Shown in pieces: positions 1-7,258 of a stretch of DNA of 9,839 bases. The translations under genes and the position numbers were made by a program. Source of the DNA: Chitinophagaceae bacterium. Lineage in GTDB: Bacteria > Bacteroidota > Bacteroidia > Chitinophagales > Chitinophagaceae. The DNA lies in contig JAJAZO010000012.1 in assembly GCA_026785745.1 (NCBI GenBank), positions 1 through 9,839 on the forward strand, given 5' to 3'. Under the pieces are notes generated by a model that searched no databases, had not been told where the DNA came from, and worked only from the letters and a program-made list of their open reading frames with translations. Positions within the stretch are counted from its first letter, which is position 1; each line of letters begins with the position of its first letter.

Positions 1-534
1 CACGCCTAACAGGAAATAACGGGTATTACTGTAATTCCATTGTGTACCCTGAGAAAAATCATAGTGATCATTTTTAAAAAGAGCAATCATTGAATCAAGC
101 TGTAAAGGCAAAATAGCTTTTGGCCAGAATGCTTGGAGATCTGTATAGTTTTTAATGCCTGACGTATGATTGAGCAGCATGTGAATAGTAACACTGTCAC
201 CTTTAGGATAATTCTTAATGTATTTACTCAACTTGTCTTCAAGGCCCAGTTTTCCATTTTCAGCCAATTGAAGGATGCAGGCCGCAGTAAATTGTTTGGT
301 AATGGAGCCAATGCGGAATTTTGTATCACTGGTATTGGGAATATTCCATTCCTTGTCAGCCTGTCCAAATGCCTTTTGATAAATTGTTTTTCCTTTTTGT
401 ACTACCAGTACTGTACCGTTATATTCTTTTACTTTTAATTCAGCCTGCATATAATTATCCAGCAGTTTCGGATAGTTTTTTTGTGCTACGGCCAATACTG
501 GTAAAAGCAGAAGAAATAAAATGCATTTTCTCAT
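1..534 (-). CDS. Serine hydrolase, class C beta-lactamase/DD-peptidase fold (N-terminal part, cut by window edge)
   Basis: Read from the sequence, the first 178 codons start at the ATG at 534-532 and run off the left edge without a stop. The protein opens with a Sec signal peptide (MRKCILFLLLLPVLAVAQ, cleavage probably after AVA or AQ). The nucleophile motif SITK follows at residues 77-80 (GSITKQF), and the second catalytic motif YSN at 168-170. These are the SxxK and YxN motifs of the beta-lactamase class C/esterase/D-aminopeptidase family. The third motif (HxG or KTG) would lie beyond the edge. The mature enzyme should act in the periplasm or outside the cell as an acyl-serine hydrolase on an ester, amide or D-peptide; the substrate cannot be read from these motifs. 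It lies 26 bp downstream of a second enzyme of the same family and is probably co-transcribed with it. The signal peptides and motif contexts suggest a tandem duplication that has diverged strongly. Confidence 0.9.
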   Translation of the reverse strand, partial: MRKCILFLLLLPVLAVAQKNYPKLLDNYMQAELKVKEYNGTVLVVQKGKTIYQKAFGQADKEWNIPNTSDTKFRIGSITKQFTAACILQLAENGKLGLEDKLSKYIKNYPKGDSVTIHMLLNHTSGIKNYTDLQAFWPKAILPLQLDSMIALFKNDHYDFSQGTQWNYSNTRYFLLGV

Positions 535-560
535 AAACGATGTTTTAGAATTCAATAAAC

Positions 561-1652
561 TTACTGCTGCCGTTCTTTAAGAAATGCGGCAACATCTTTT
601 ATTATTGTTGTGAAATTAGTATGGGCATTATTATTCAACAGGATTATCGTTTTATTTTTATCAATATACCGGATAATCTGTGTTTTATAGCCGGGATTAT
701 CACCGGTGTGGTAAACAACTCTTCCCAGTATTGAATCTGTCCGAAGCATCCAGCCAAACCCATAATTGGATAAGCTGCCATCATTCAATTTCATGGGAGT
801 AAAGGCTTCCTGCAAAGTTGATTGCTTTATTAATTTTTCTGTGTAGAGTGCATTATCCCATTTCAACAAATCAGCAACTGTAGAACTGATACGTCCCGGA
901 CCTTTGCGGTTGCCGAGCCAGATCGTATAATCAGAAGATGGAAATGAATCAGCCCGGATATACTGGTTTCTTTCTTTTACATAAATATGGCCAATGGCAA
1001 AATTGGTAGTTGCTTTCTTTTCTTCTAATGTTCTGATATTGGTGCTTTTCATTTTCAATGGACGAAATATCCACTTGCAGCACAATTCAATAAAGTCTTT
1101 ACCACTTGCTTTTTCTGCAATGCTGGCCAGTAAAAGATAGCCGGTGTTGCTATAAGTATATTTTGCTCCGGGTTCAAATAGTTTTGGAGGAGCATACTTA
1201 TTTAAATAGGCAATGCAATCTGCATTCCCCGCCACTTTGGTTTTATCCCAGTATTTATCCATGATGTCCTGGTAATCGGGCAGGCCGCTGGTATGAGTAA
1301 GTAAATGACGGATGGTAATTCCCTTATACGGAATGACAAGATATTTTTCAACCAATTCATCATAGCTAAATAAACCTTTTTCTTTCAGCATCATGATTAT
1401 CATAGCCGTGAATTGCTTGGAGACAGAAGCCATTTCAAAGATGTCAGTTTCTTTTAATGGTAATTTGTTGGCAAACTCACGGTAGCCAATTGCCTTCTGA
1501 TAAACGGGATTTCCCTTCTCTGCCACCAGCACTACGCCGCTGAATCCTTTAGCCGCCTGTTTCTGCAAAAGACTATCAAAAAAAATAACGGCTGGATGTT
1601 GTGCAAAAACAAATCCGGGAAGAAAACTTAAAATGATAAACAGCTTCCGCAT
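561..1652 (-). CDS. Secreted serine hydrolase, class C beta-lactamase/DD-peptidase family
   Basis: A full-length 363-residue protein with a Sec signal peptide (MRKLFIILSFLPGFVFAQ). All three catalytic motifs of the serine beta-lactamase-like fold are visible: SVSK at 76-79 (nucleophile S76, base K79), YSN at 167-169, and HTG at 315-317 in place of the KTG of true penicillin-binding proteins. The HTG form is usual in the esterase/D-aminopeptidase/class C-like branch. A typical RHLLTHTSGLPDY segment lies at 115-127. It should be a periplasmic or secreted hydrolase of D-peptides, amides or esters; beta-lactamase activity itself should not be assumed. It starts 17 bp after the stop of the D-aminoacylase-like gene, so the two are probably one transcript, and this fits a shared role in cutting D-amino-acid-containing material. 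No Shine-Dalgarno sequence is visible, as is usual in Bacteroidota. Confidence 0.93.
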   Translation of the reverse strand: MRKLFIILSFLPGFVFAQHPAVIFFDSLLQKQAAKGFSGVVLVAEKGNPVYQKAIGYREFANKLPLKETDIFEMASVSKQFTAMIIMMLKEKGLFSYDELVEKYLVIPYKGITIRHLLTHTSGLPDYQDIMDKYWDKTKVAGNADCIAYLNKYAPPKLFEPGAKYTYSNTGYLLLASIAEKASGKDFIELCCKWIFRPLKMKSTNIRTLEEKKATTNFAIGHIYVKERNQYIRADSFPSSDYTIWLGNRKGPGRISSTVADLLKWDNALYTEKLIKQSTLQEAFTPMKLNDGSLSNYGFGWMLRTDSILGRVVYHTGDNPGYKTQIIRYIDKNKTIILLNNNAHTNFTTIIKDVAAFLKERQQ

Positions 1653-1669
1653 GTTTTGAAATGTAGTAG

Positions 1670-3253
1670 TTAAAAACCTTTAGGAATTGAACCTGGCCCA
1701 TACAAGGCTTTACCAGCCCTCACCCCCAAATGTTTTTCATTGTCCACCGTCAACACACCGTTTACAATTACAAAATGAAAACCTTTGGAGTAAGCATGTG
1801 GCTTTTCAAAAGTAGAAACGTCCTTGACTTCTTTTTCATCAAAGATGACGATATCGGCGGCATAGAATTCCTTCAGCAAGCCCCGGTCTTTCAGTTGAAA
1901 TTTTTGCGCAGGTAATGATGTCATTCTCCGAATAGCTTCTTCCAATGATAGCACTTTTTCTTCCCGTACATATTTGGCCAGCACTCTTGCATTGGTCCCA
2001 TATCCTCTTGGGTGTGGCATACCAGCTCCTAACACTCTTATGCTGGCATCACTGGCAAACATATTAAAGGGGTATTGCATAATGCGCTTCACATCTTCAT
2101 CGCCCATACCATGAAAAACGGCACTGGCGCCGCCACCCATCATAATGTCTATAACAGTTAGTGCTTCTTCTTTCACCTTATGCTTCCTGCCTTTCATTAA
2201 GTTAATTTGCTCAATGCTCTTGCCATTATAGGTTGTATCAGGAGAATAATTAGCCACTACTGCATAGCTGAAATGTTTTAGCTTTCTTTTCTTTAACCGG
2301 GCAATCATATAGTCAGTAACATACTTTTTTACATCCGGCCTTTGTAATCTTGCTTTGATTGAATCCTGCCCATCAGCTAATATCTCATCTGGAATTAATG
2401 TGCTGATAGAAGTGCTGCTGGCGGTATAAGGATATTGATCAATGGTAACTTCTATTCCTTCTTTTCTGGCGGCTTCTATCATGGGTACGGTTTCTTTGCT
2501 GCGTCCCCAGTTGTGTTGTCCGCTTAATTTAAAATGTGAAATCTCAACCGGAATCTTTGCTTCACGACCGATTGTCAATGCTTCTTCAATAGCTTGCGTT
2601 ACACTATCACCTTCATCCCTCATATGGCTTGCATAAACTCCATTGTATTTTGCTGCAATTTTTGCCAGTTCTACAATCTCAGGTGTTTTTGTATAAGTGC
2701 CGGGTATATAAATCAGGCCCGTTGATAAACCAACAGCCCCATCTTTCATGGCTTTATCAACTATATTATCCATTTGTTTCATTTCATCCGGTGTAGCATC
2801 ACGGTTGGCTCTTCCCATCACTGCTTTGCGAACATCGTTGTGACCGATTAGTGTAGCTACATTGATGGAGAGCTTTAATGAATCAATCCATTGTAAATAT
2901 TTTCCAATATCAGTATTAGATGAACCACAGTTACCAGTAATGCAAGTGGTAACGCCATCATAAATAAAACTCTGCGCCATTGGGTCTTTGTCTTCATCAC
3001 CTTCCAGGTGGGTGTGTACATCAATAAAACCAGGGGCAATAATTAATCCTTTGGCATCAATAATTTTTTTGGCAGATAGATTTACATCACGGCCAATTTT
3101 AATGATTTTTCCGTTCTTGACAGCTATGTTACCATAGTACCAACTGTTGCCGGTGCCATCAATTATTTTTCCGTTAGTGATGAGAATGTCACAGTCCTGG
3201 CTTTGAGCAGCAAAACTGATTGTAAAAAACCAAAAAGGCAGTATCCATTTCAT
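1670..3253 (-). CDS. Secreted N-acyl-D-amino-acid deacylase (D-aminoacylase), amidohydrolase superfamily
   Basis: This 527-residue protein has a short Sec signal peptide (residues 1-18), the beta-sandwich start ILITNGKIIDGTG, and then a TIM-barrel amidohydrolase. The metal ligands of D-aminoacylases can be placed: HTH (H80, H82), the family-specific Cys in GNCG (C109), H210 in ASHMRDEG, H240 in EISHFKLSG, and the catalytic Asp D402 in FASDAS. The Cys ligand separates D-aminoacylases from dihydroorotases and dihydropyrimidinases, which use a carboxylated Lys. The expected reaction is hydrolysis of an N-acyl-D-amino acid to a carboxylate and a D-amino acid. The signal peptide is notable because the well-studied D-aminoacylases are cytoplasmic; here the enzyme should work in the periplasm. 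It lies 17 bp upstream of a serine hydrolase. The 287 bp before its start hold a large palindromic element, so it may have its own promoter there, though I see no convincing one. The acyl and side-chain specificity is unknown. Confidence 0.92.
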   Translation of the reverse strand: MKWILPFWFFTISFAAQSQDCDILITNGKIIDGTGNSWYYGNIAVKNGKIIKIGRDVNLSAKKIIDAKGLIIAPGFIDVHTHLEGDEDKDPMAQSFIYDGVTTCITGNCGSSNTDIGKYLQWIDSLKLSINVATLIGHNDVRKAVMGRANRDATPDEMKQMDNIVDKAMKDGAVGLSTGLIYIPGTYTKTPEIVELAKIAAKYNGVYASHMRDEGDSVTQAIEEALTIGREAKIPVEISHFKLSGQHNWGRSKETVPMIEAARKEGIEVTIDQYPYTASSTSISTLIPDEILADGQDSIKARLQRPDVKKYVTDYMIARLKKRKLKHFSYAVVANYSPDTTYNGKSIEQINLMKGRKHKVKEEALTVIDIMMGGGASAVFHGMGDEDVKRIMQYPFNMFASDASIRVLGAGMPHPRGYGTNARVLAKYVREEKVLSLEEAIRRMTSLPAQKFQLKDRGLLKEFYAADIVIFDEKEVKDVSTFEKPHAYSKGFHFVIVNGVLTVDNEKHLGVRAGKALYGPGSIPKGF

Positions 3254-3330
3254 CGCATCAAGTTACTAAATGTGATTGAACTAATTTGTAACAACGGCTA
3301 GATTTCGAATAAACATATTAAATCTACGAA

Positions 3331-3466
3331 AGCCTGAAAGGCTGGTATTTATATAGAAAATGAATGACGTAGTAGATTTAAACCCCGAAAGGATGAAATT
3401 TCACCCCTTCGGGGTTTGTGAAAATTGAAAACTACATTTTCTATAGTAATTACATCCCTTTGGGAT
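3331..3466. repeat. 136-bp mirror-symmetric palindromic element (BIME-like)
   Basis: The element fills most of the 287-bp gap between the creatininase-like and D-aminoacylase genes. All parts are symmetric about 3398.5. The core is a loopless 38-bp palindrome (3380-3417, 17 of 19 pairs; the two mismatches become G-U pairs in minus-strand RNA). At 17 bp on each side lie perfect 11-bp inverted arms (TATAGAAAATG at 3352-3362 and CATTTTCTATA at 3435-3445). At a further 8 bp lie small terminal hairpins, AGCCT-gaa-AGGCT (3331-3343) and ATCCC-ttt-GGGAT (3454-3466). The two terminal hairpins differ in sequence but share the 5-3-5 design. This fits a pair of REP-like units in inverted orientation. It may also shape the mRNA 3' end of the upstream gene, but no U-run follows it on the minus strand. 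Confidence 0.85.
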
Positions 3467-3540
3467 TGAAGGCATCCTTTTTTTTGATTAGTCTTATTTT
3501 ATTGTGATTGAACCAGGTAAAGTAGATAGCATATTCCTTT

Positions 3541-4641
3541 TTACCGTTCTTTTGTCACCCAAAAGCTTTCACCCCGGTACTGACACCAGGCCTTTTCTAC
3601 CTCTGAGCTTGTCGAAGAGCCTTTATCGTTTCTTACAAAAAGGATGTTCATTGCCATGGAAGAGAAGTAGTCGGCGGCATCTTTGTATAAATGAAAAAAA
3701 CTGCGGGCATCTCTTCCATCCCATACAAAATAGAGAGTGTTGTTTTTTTGAGTGATTACTAGTTTTTTCCCGCCACCATCGGTATAGCTGCCTTCAAAGG
3801 CAGTGTATTCAGCCGTCCTATCTTTGGCAATGGGTAAAGCACAATTAGTAACGCTGTCAATCTCTTTGATTAATTCTTTGGCAAACGCTGCCATATTCTT
3901 CTTGCCTTTCTCTTTGGTGCCCAATGCTGCATAACCATTAATACCACTGGTATTAAGATTGCCGCCTTCGATAGCGACGGGAGACATATTCCCTCTTTTG
4001 TCTTTCATACTGGAATCATTCACCGCTTTTTTCATAACAACCAGGTCGGGTCTCAAATAAAGGATGTTGGATGTTTCCAGTTCATCTGCATGGCCGCTGT
4101 ATTCTTTTGTTCTGAATGGTGCCTCTGCATTATCAAATGCCGGACGGTCGTAACGGCTGTAGTATAATAATATACCTTCTTCCGAAAGTATTTTTGCAGC
4201 AATTTCTAAGGTTGGTGTAGTGCTTACACCAATATTAATAATATAAAAACGCCTTGGTCCGTAACCAGCGAGGCTTCTTACTATCTGCACCACTATATCG
4301 GTAGCTGTTTTAAAATTGGTGCTGGTAGAGCCCGGATATTTTAAAAATGCGGGATAAAAGCCATAACTGACAGTGGGAGTAATTATTACATTACGTTGTA
4401 AAGCAATTTCTTTGGCAAAACCATTGGCCTGCAAAAAATCTGTAGAGAGTGGCAAATGCGGCCCATGTTCTTTTGCTTCGGCACCTAATGGAATTACTAT
4501 TACTGCATCCGGGGTAAGATATTGTTGAGCAGTTGTCCAGCTGATGTCTTGTAAAAAAACAGCTTTGTTGGCCGGACTTCTTTTTTGTGCAAAGCATACG
4601 ATTGAGAAAGCTGTTGTGAAAAACAGCAGTAATTTTTTCAT
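3541..4641 (-). CDS. Secreted creatininase-family amidohydrolase with C-terminal extension
   Basis: A 366-residue protein with a Sec signal peptide (MKKLLLFFTTAFSIVCFAQ). Residues about 27-265 match the creatininase/formamide hydrolase fold: VIPLGAEAKEHGPHLPLSTDF at 48-69 carries the metal ligands E58, H60 region and D68, and SGHADELETS at 182-191 gives the second ligand pair. Family members hydrolyse a cyclic or linear amide at a two-metal site. The usual NGHGGN loop is here NIGVST (about 136-141), so the substrate is probably not creatinine. Typical members have about 250 residues; the extra 100 form a beta-rich tail (GSYTDGGGKKLVITQKNNTLYFVWDG), like the accessory domain appended to secreted hydrolases. 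Residues 341-347 (GSSTSSE) are encoded by an interspersed palindromic repeat. The gene starts 10 bp after the aldolase-like gene, so co-transcription is likely. Confidence 0.85.
   Translation of the reverse strand: MKKLLLFFTTAFSIVCFAQKRSPANKAVFLQDISWTTAQQYLTPDAVIVIPLGAEAKEHGPHLPLSTDFLQANGFAKEIALQRNVIITPTVSYGFYPAFLKYPGSTSTNFKTATDIVVQIVRSLAGYGPRRFYIINIGVSTTPTLEIAAKILSEEGILLYYSRYDRPAFDNAEAPFRTKEYSGHADELETSNILYLRPDLVVMKKAVNDSSMKDKRGNMSPVAIEGGNLNTSGINGYAALGTKEKGKKNMAAFAKELIKEIDSVTNCALPIAKDRTAEYTAFEGSYTDGGGKKLVITQKNNTLYFVWDGRDARSFFHLYKDAADYFSSMAMNILFVRNDKGSSTSSEVEKAWCQYRGESFWVTKER
3600..3620. repeat. Interspersed palindromic repeat inside a coding region
   Basis: On the minus strand the core reads CTCTTCGACAAGCTCAGAG, with outer arms CTCT and AGAG (3601-3604 and 3616-3619). 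From memory, a short repeat with the core CTTCGACAAGCTCAG is dispersed in many Bacteroidota genomes, often with CCCT/AGGG outer arms; the CTCT/AGAG arms here keep the pairing. It sits in frame in the creatininase-family gene and encodes GSSTSSE. The link to the dispersed family is from memory and not checked. Confidence 0.6.
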
Positions 4642-4651
4642 GTTTAATTAT

Positions 4652-5809
4652 TTAAGACAGACTTTTTATAAAAATACTTTCCAGTTCGGCAGCTGAGCTG
4701 CGAAGCAGGGATTCGTTGACTTGTAAAATCAAATCATTGGGAGTGGGGCCGCCGGCACGGGCAATGATGCGGTTGGTCTTCAGATTTTCAGCAAACAATT
4801 TTGCCTCCATTCCTTTTACTGTTAACCGGAAAATGTTTGTTCCCGAAGCAATACGATGAATTTCAAACCGGCTATTAGCACTTAGTTTTTTAATCAGCTC
4901 TTCTGAAACAGCAACAGCTTTGGCAAACCGTTCCGTAAAACCATCTGTATAATAATTGGCAACTGCTGCATACGGCCATGCCTGGTGAAGCCCGCCACCA
5001 AACATTCTTCGGGTATGATACATTGGAGCAATAAGACTTTTTGGTCCGGCCAAAATTGCACCGGAAGCAGCATTGAAATATTTATACAAGGAAACATACA
5101 CGGTATCAAACAGCGAAGCATATTCAGTAACTGTTACACCAGTGTAAGGAGTGGCGAGAAAAATTCTTGCACCGTCAAGATGCATTTTAATGTCATTGGC
5201 TTTTGCATAGGTTGCAATTTGTTTCATTTGTTCATATTCAAACACTTCTCCCTGCTTTCTTCTTACTGGTGATTCGATAGAAATAACTCCAACCTTGGAA
5301 GCCACCCGGCCGCTTTCGGTTTTCTTAACAACGGCATCTACTTCTTCGGCTGTGAAATTGGCCTTGTTAGTACCGAGTGTAATAAGATTAAGGTTACTTA
5401 ATAGTTGAGTAGAATCGCCGGTATCATTATATACATGGCTTTCTTGTTGTACAATTGCCCGTTTATTATTGCCTGCAAGGCTACGAATGGCTAAATGATT
5501 TGCTAAAGTACCCGTTGGCATAAAAACAGCTGCTTCCTTACCCAATAGTTTGGCAAATTTTATTTCCAGCTCTTCTACACATCCGTTTAGCGAATAATAA
5601 TCATCTGCGACAGTATCTTTTTCTGTAAGCTGCGCAAGAAGCTGACCATATTCTTTGGTAGTAAGATTTAGTCCATCACCAGTAAAATCTGTAATAGTTT
5701 TTTTATCTGCAAACTTATTTTTGAAAGCAAAAGCAGGTAAACCTGTTGCAGGTATTAATGCCGAAGCGGCGGCAAGTTTTAAAAAATTTCTTCGTTGTAA
5801 ATTGTTCAT
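4652..5809 (-). CDS. Tat-exported threonine-aldolase-like PLP enzyme (beta-eliminating lyase family)
   Basis: From the ATG at 5809-5807 the protein has 385 residues. I chose this start because it forms an ATGA overlap with the stop of the upstream DUF418 gene and puts the twin-arginine motif at the N-terminus (MNNLQRRNFLKLAAASALI); a longer reading from 5836 would add nine residues and is less likely. The rest follows low-specificity L-threonine aldolase (fold type I): NGCVEELE, the PTGTLANHLA phosphate loop, QESHVYNDTG, HLDGARIF (D212, R215), the PLP lysine in SLYKYFNAASGAILAG (K243), and RRMFGGGLHQAWPYA. Expected chemistry is retro-aldol cleavage of beta-hydroxy-alpha-amino acids to glycine and an aldehyde, or a related beta-elimination. 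Tat export fits a protein that folds around its cofactor in the cytoplasm. Known aldolases of this family are cytoplasmic and lack the leader, so the location is the odd point. The next gene begins 10 bp after its stop. Confidence 0.88.
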   Translation of the reverse strand: MNNLQRRNFLKLAAASALIPATGLPAFAFKNKFADKKTITDFTGDGLNLTTKEYGQLLAQLTEKDTVADDYYSLNGCVEELEIKFAKLLGKEAAVFMPTGTLANHLAIRSLAGNNKRAIVQQESHVYNDTGDSTQLLSNLNLITLGTNKANFTAEEVDAVVKKTESGRVASKVGVISIESPVRRKQGEVFEYEQMKQIATYAKANDIKMHLDGARIFLATPYTGVTVTEYASLFDTVYVSLYKYFNAASGAILAGPKSLIAPMYHTRRMFGGGLHQAWPYAAVANYYTDGFTERFAKAVAVSEELIKKLSANSRFEIHRIASGTNIFRLTVKGMEAKLFAENLKTNRIIARAGGPTPNDLILQVNESLLRSSAAELESIFIKSLS

Positions 5810-7056
5810 GACAATTTTTTTAGCATCGGTTGCCATTTTTTATAAGTAGCACTTCGCCAAAGCCATTCCAGTGGACCGTAATTAAAATACTTCAGCCAGA
5901 TGCTGCTGAGAATAATTTGTATGATGAAAACACCAATTCCCAACAAGGTATAATAAACCGGACCGACCTGTCCCATGTAACCCAATCCTGCACCAAGAAA
6001 AACAAAATTGCCTATCAATGATTGCATAATGTAATTGCTGAATGCCATCTTGCCCACAGGTGCCAGCACAGATAATATCTTTTTGCCAACGGCAGTTTGA
6101 AAACTCAACATGAACAAACCAACATACGCCATTGCCAGCGGAACCACACCCAAAGCATATAAGATAGTTTGATAAAGGCCCTTTGTTTTCAGGCTGAAAT
6201 AATCATTGTTAAAATAAGTTATATAACGGGCCAGGTAAAAATTGGCGGGCAGTCCAACTATCAAACCAATACCAATAACCCAGTACAATAATTTTTTATA
6301 CTGCAGAATGTTTTTATAAAAATCAGAACGGCCAATCACATAACCAATCAAGAACATACCAAGCACTTTTGGCACACGGCTTACAAAAAACAAATAATTA
6401 TACCTCCAAAAAAATCCACTGATATTCATTTTTAATTGGTCGAACCAGGTGCCCTGTTTCATAATCTTCATAAGTTCTTCTTCGGATTGAATTTTCATAA
6501 TTGCACTATCTACTTTAATTCCTGTCTTTATCATCAGTTCGGCAGGGTAGTTTAATACAGGCCAGGTCATTTTCGCCCAGTATAAAAGCATGGGGGAAAG
6601 AACAAGTATTACTCCTGTTATTAATAACGTTTTATTGGAAAATTTCCGCAATGGTATCAGGATAAAACCAAGAAGCGCATAGAAGAAAACAATATCTCCC
6701 GGCCATATTAATAAATGAACGGCACCAAGCAACAGCATAAAGAATAATCTTCGTCTTACAGTTGGTACAGCATTAATGCCTTTTGCATCAGCTCTTTTAA
6801 ATTGCAGGGCAATGCCCCAACCAAACAATAAACTAAAAATGGAATAGAATTTCCCTTCTATAAACATGTGATGAAGAAAGCTCATTTTATGATCAAGCTC
6901 CGGCAATAAGTAAGGCCCAGTGGCATGGGTACTTTCGCTGTACCAGCTAAATCCACTACCCAAGTTGGCGATAAAAATACCGAGGATGGCAAAGCCCCGT
7001 AATACGTCCATAAAAATTTCTCTATCCTTGGTTTGAACAGGGGCTAATGCTTGCAT
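5806..7056 (-). CDS. DUF418 (YeiB-like) multi-pass membrane protein
   Basis: A 416-residue inner-membrane protein with about eight to ten hydrophobic segments. The N-terminus has the signature DREIFMDVLRGFAILGIFIANL (11-32), followed by a long loop and GKFYSIFSLLFGWGIA (68-83). The C-terminal part is the DUF418 domain: GKMAFSNYIMQSLI (335-348), GLGYMGQVG and the closing WLKYFNYGPLEWLWRSATYKKWQP (387-410). The family is related in fold to membrane acyltransferases, but its function is not established; some members may be transporters or acyl-transfer proteins. Its stop overlaps the next start by four bases (ATGA), so it is translationally coupled to the Tat-exported PLP enzyme. It is probably the first gene of the exported-enzyme cluster, because a 187-bp gap with a candidate promoter precedes it. 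Confidence 0.92.
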   Translation of the reverse strand: MQALAPVQTKDREIFMDVLRGFAILGIFIANLGSGFSWYSESTHATGPYLLPELDHKMSFLHHMFIEGKFYSIFSLLFGWGIALQFKRADAKGINAVPTVRRRLFFMLLLGAVHLLIWPGDIVFFYALLGFILIPLRKFSNKTLLITGVILVLSPMLLYWAKMTWPVLNYPAELMIKTGIKVDSAIMKIQSEEELMKIMKQGTWFDQLKMNISGFFWRYNYLFFVSRVPKVLGMFLIGYVIGRSDFYKNILQYKKLLYWVIGIGLIVGLPANFYLARYITYFNNDYFSLKTKGLYQTILYALGVVPLAMAYVGLFMLSFQTAVGKKILSVLAPVGKMAFSNYIMQSLIGNFVFLGAGLGYMGQVGPVYYTLLGIGVFIIQIILSSIWLKYFNYGPLEWLWRSATYKKWQPMLKKLS

Positions 7057-7082
7057 ATTGCTGGTTTTGGTTTATTACTTTC

Positions 7083-7109
7083 CAAATCTACTTTTTTCTC
7101 TCTCACAAA
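7083..7109 (-). promoter_or_regulatory. Candidate Bacteroidota promoter for the DUF418 gene
   Basis: On the minus strand TAGATTTG (7090-7083) matches the Bacteroidota -7 consensus TAnnTTTG exactly, and would give a leader of about 20 nt before the ATG at 7056. An upstream TTTG (7109-7106) could be the -33 element, but the 15-nt spacing is shorter than the usual 19-21, so only the -7 match carries weight. Confidence 0.4.
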
Positions 7110-7110
7110 C

Positions 7111-7258
7111 CCGATAAATATCGAATGTCGAACAAGCCTGCCCGACTGTTAAAAATATATTATTGAGGTCAGGCGGGGAATAACAAATGATAATGTTGAA
7201 GAAGACGCACTTCGATATTCGGTGTTCCCTGTTCATCTGTTCGTTATTCTTCCCTGCC
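7111..7258. repeat. Degenerate palindromic/GAAC-type repeat between two genes
   Basis: The gap between the 7244-7789 gene and the DUF418 gene holds two inverted pairs: an outer perfect 9-bp pair (AATATCGAA 7117-7125, TTCGATATT 7211-7219) and an inner 10-bp pair with one mismatch and one wobble (CCTGCCCGAC 7137-7146, GTCAGGCGGG 7168-7177). The two pairs are not centred on the same point. On the minus strand the right end reads as a run of GAATAACGAACAG, GAACAGGGAACACCGAA-type words, a style of repeat common in intergenic Bacteroidota DNA. It overlaps the last codons of the upstream gene. Confidence 0.6.

Noticed and set aside
3318..3381. Extra 10-bp inverted pair TTAAATCTAC (3318-3327) and GTAGATTTAA (3372-3381)
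   Set aside because: It is a perfect pair but not centred on the 3398.5 axis and is AT-rich, so it could be chance; not treated as part of the symmetric element.
3454..3490. Hairpin ATCCC-ttt-GGGAT followed by a T run (about 3477-3485) as a plus-strand terminator
   Set aside because: No gene is transcribed toward it on the plus strand, the stem is only 5 bp, and the hairpin is explained as the end of the symmetric element.
4391..4597. Short minus-strand frame inside the creatininase-family gene, and similar antisense frames in the other genes
   Set aside because: They lie in alternative frames of clearly recognisable genes and have no start context, motif or independent support.
4584..4641. 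Lipoprotein signal in the creatininase-family leader (cysteine in FSIVCFAQ)
   Set aside because: The residues before the Cys do not fit the L-[AS]-[GA]-C lipobox well, and FAQ offers an ordinary signal-peptidase I site.
5810..5836. A longer start for the threonine-aldolase-like gene at 5836, adding nine residues
   Set aside because: It would overlap the DUF418 gene by 31 bp and put a polar stretch before the Tat motif; the ATGA overlap at 5809 is the usual coupling arrangement.
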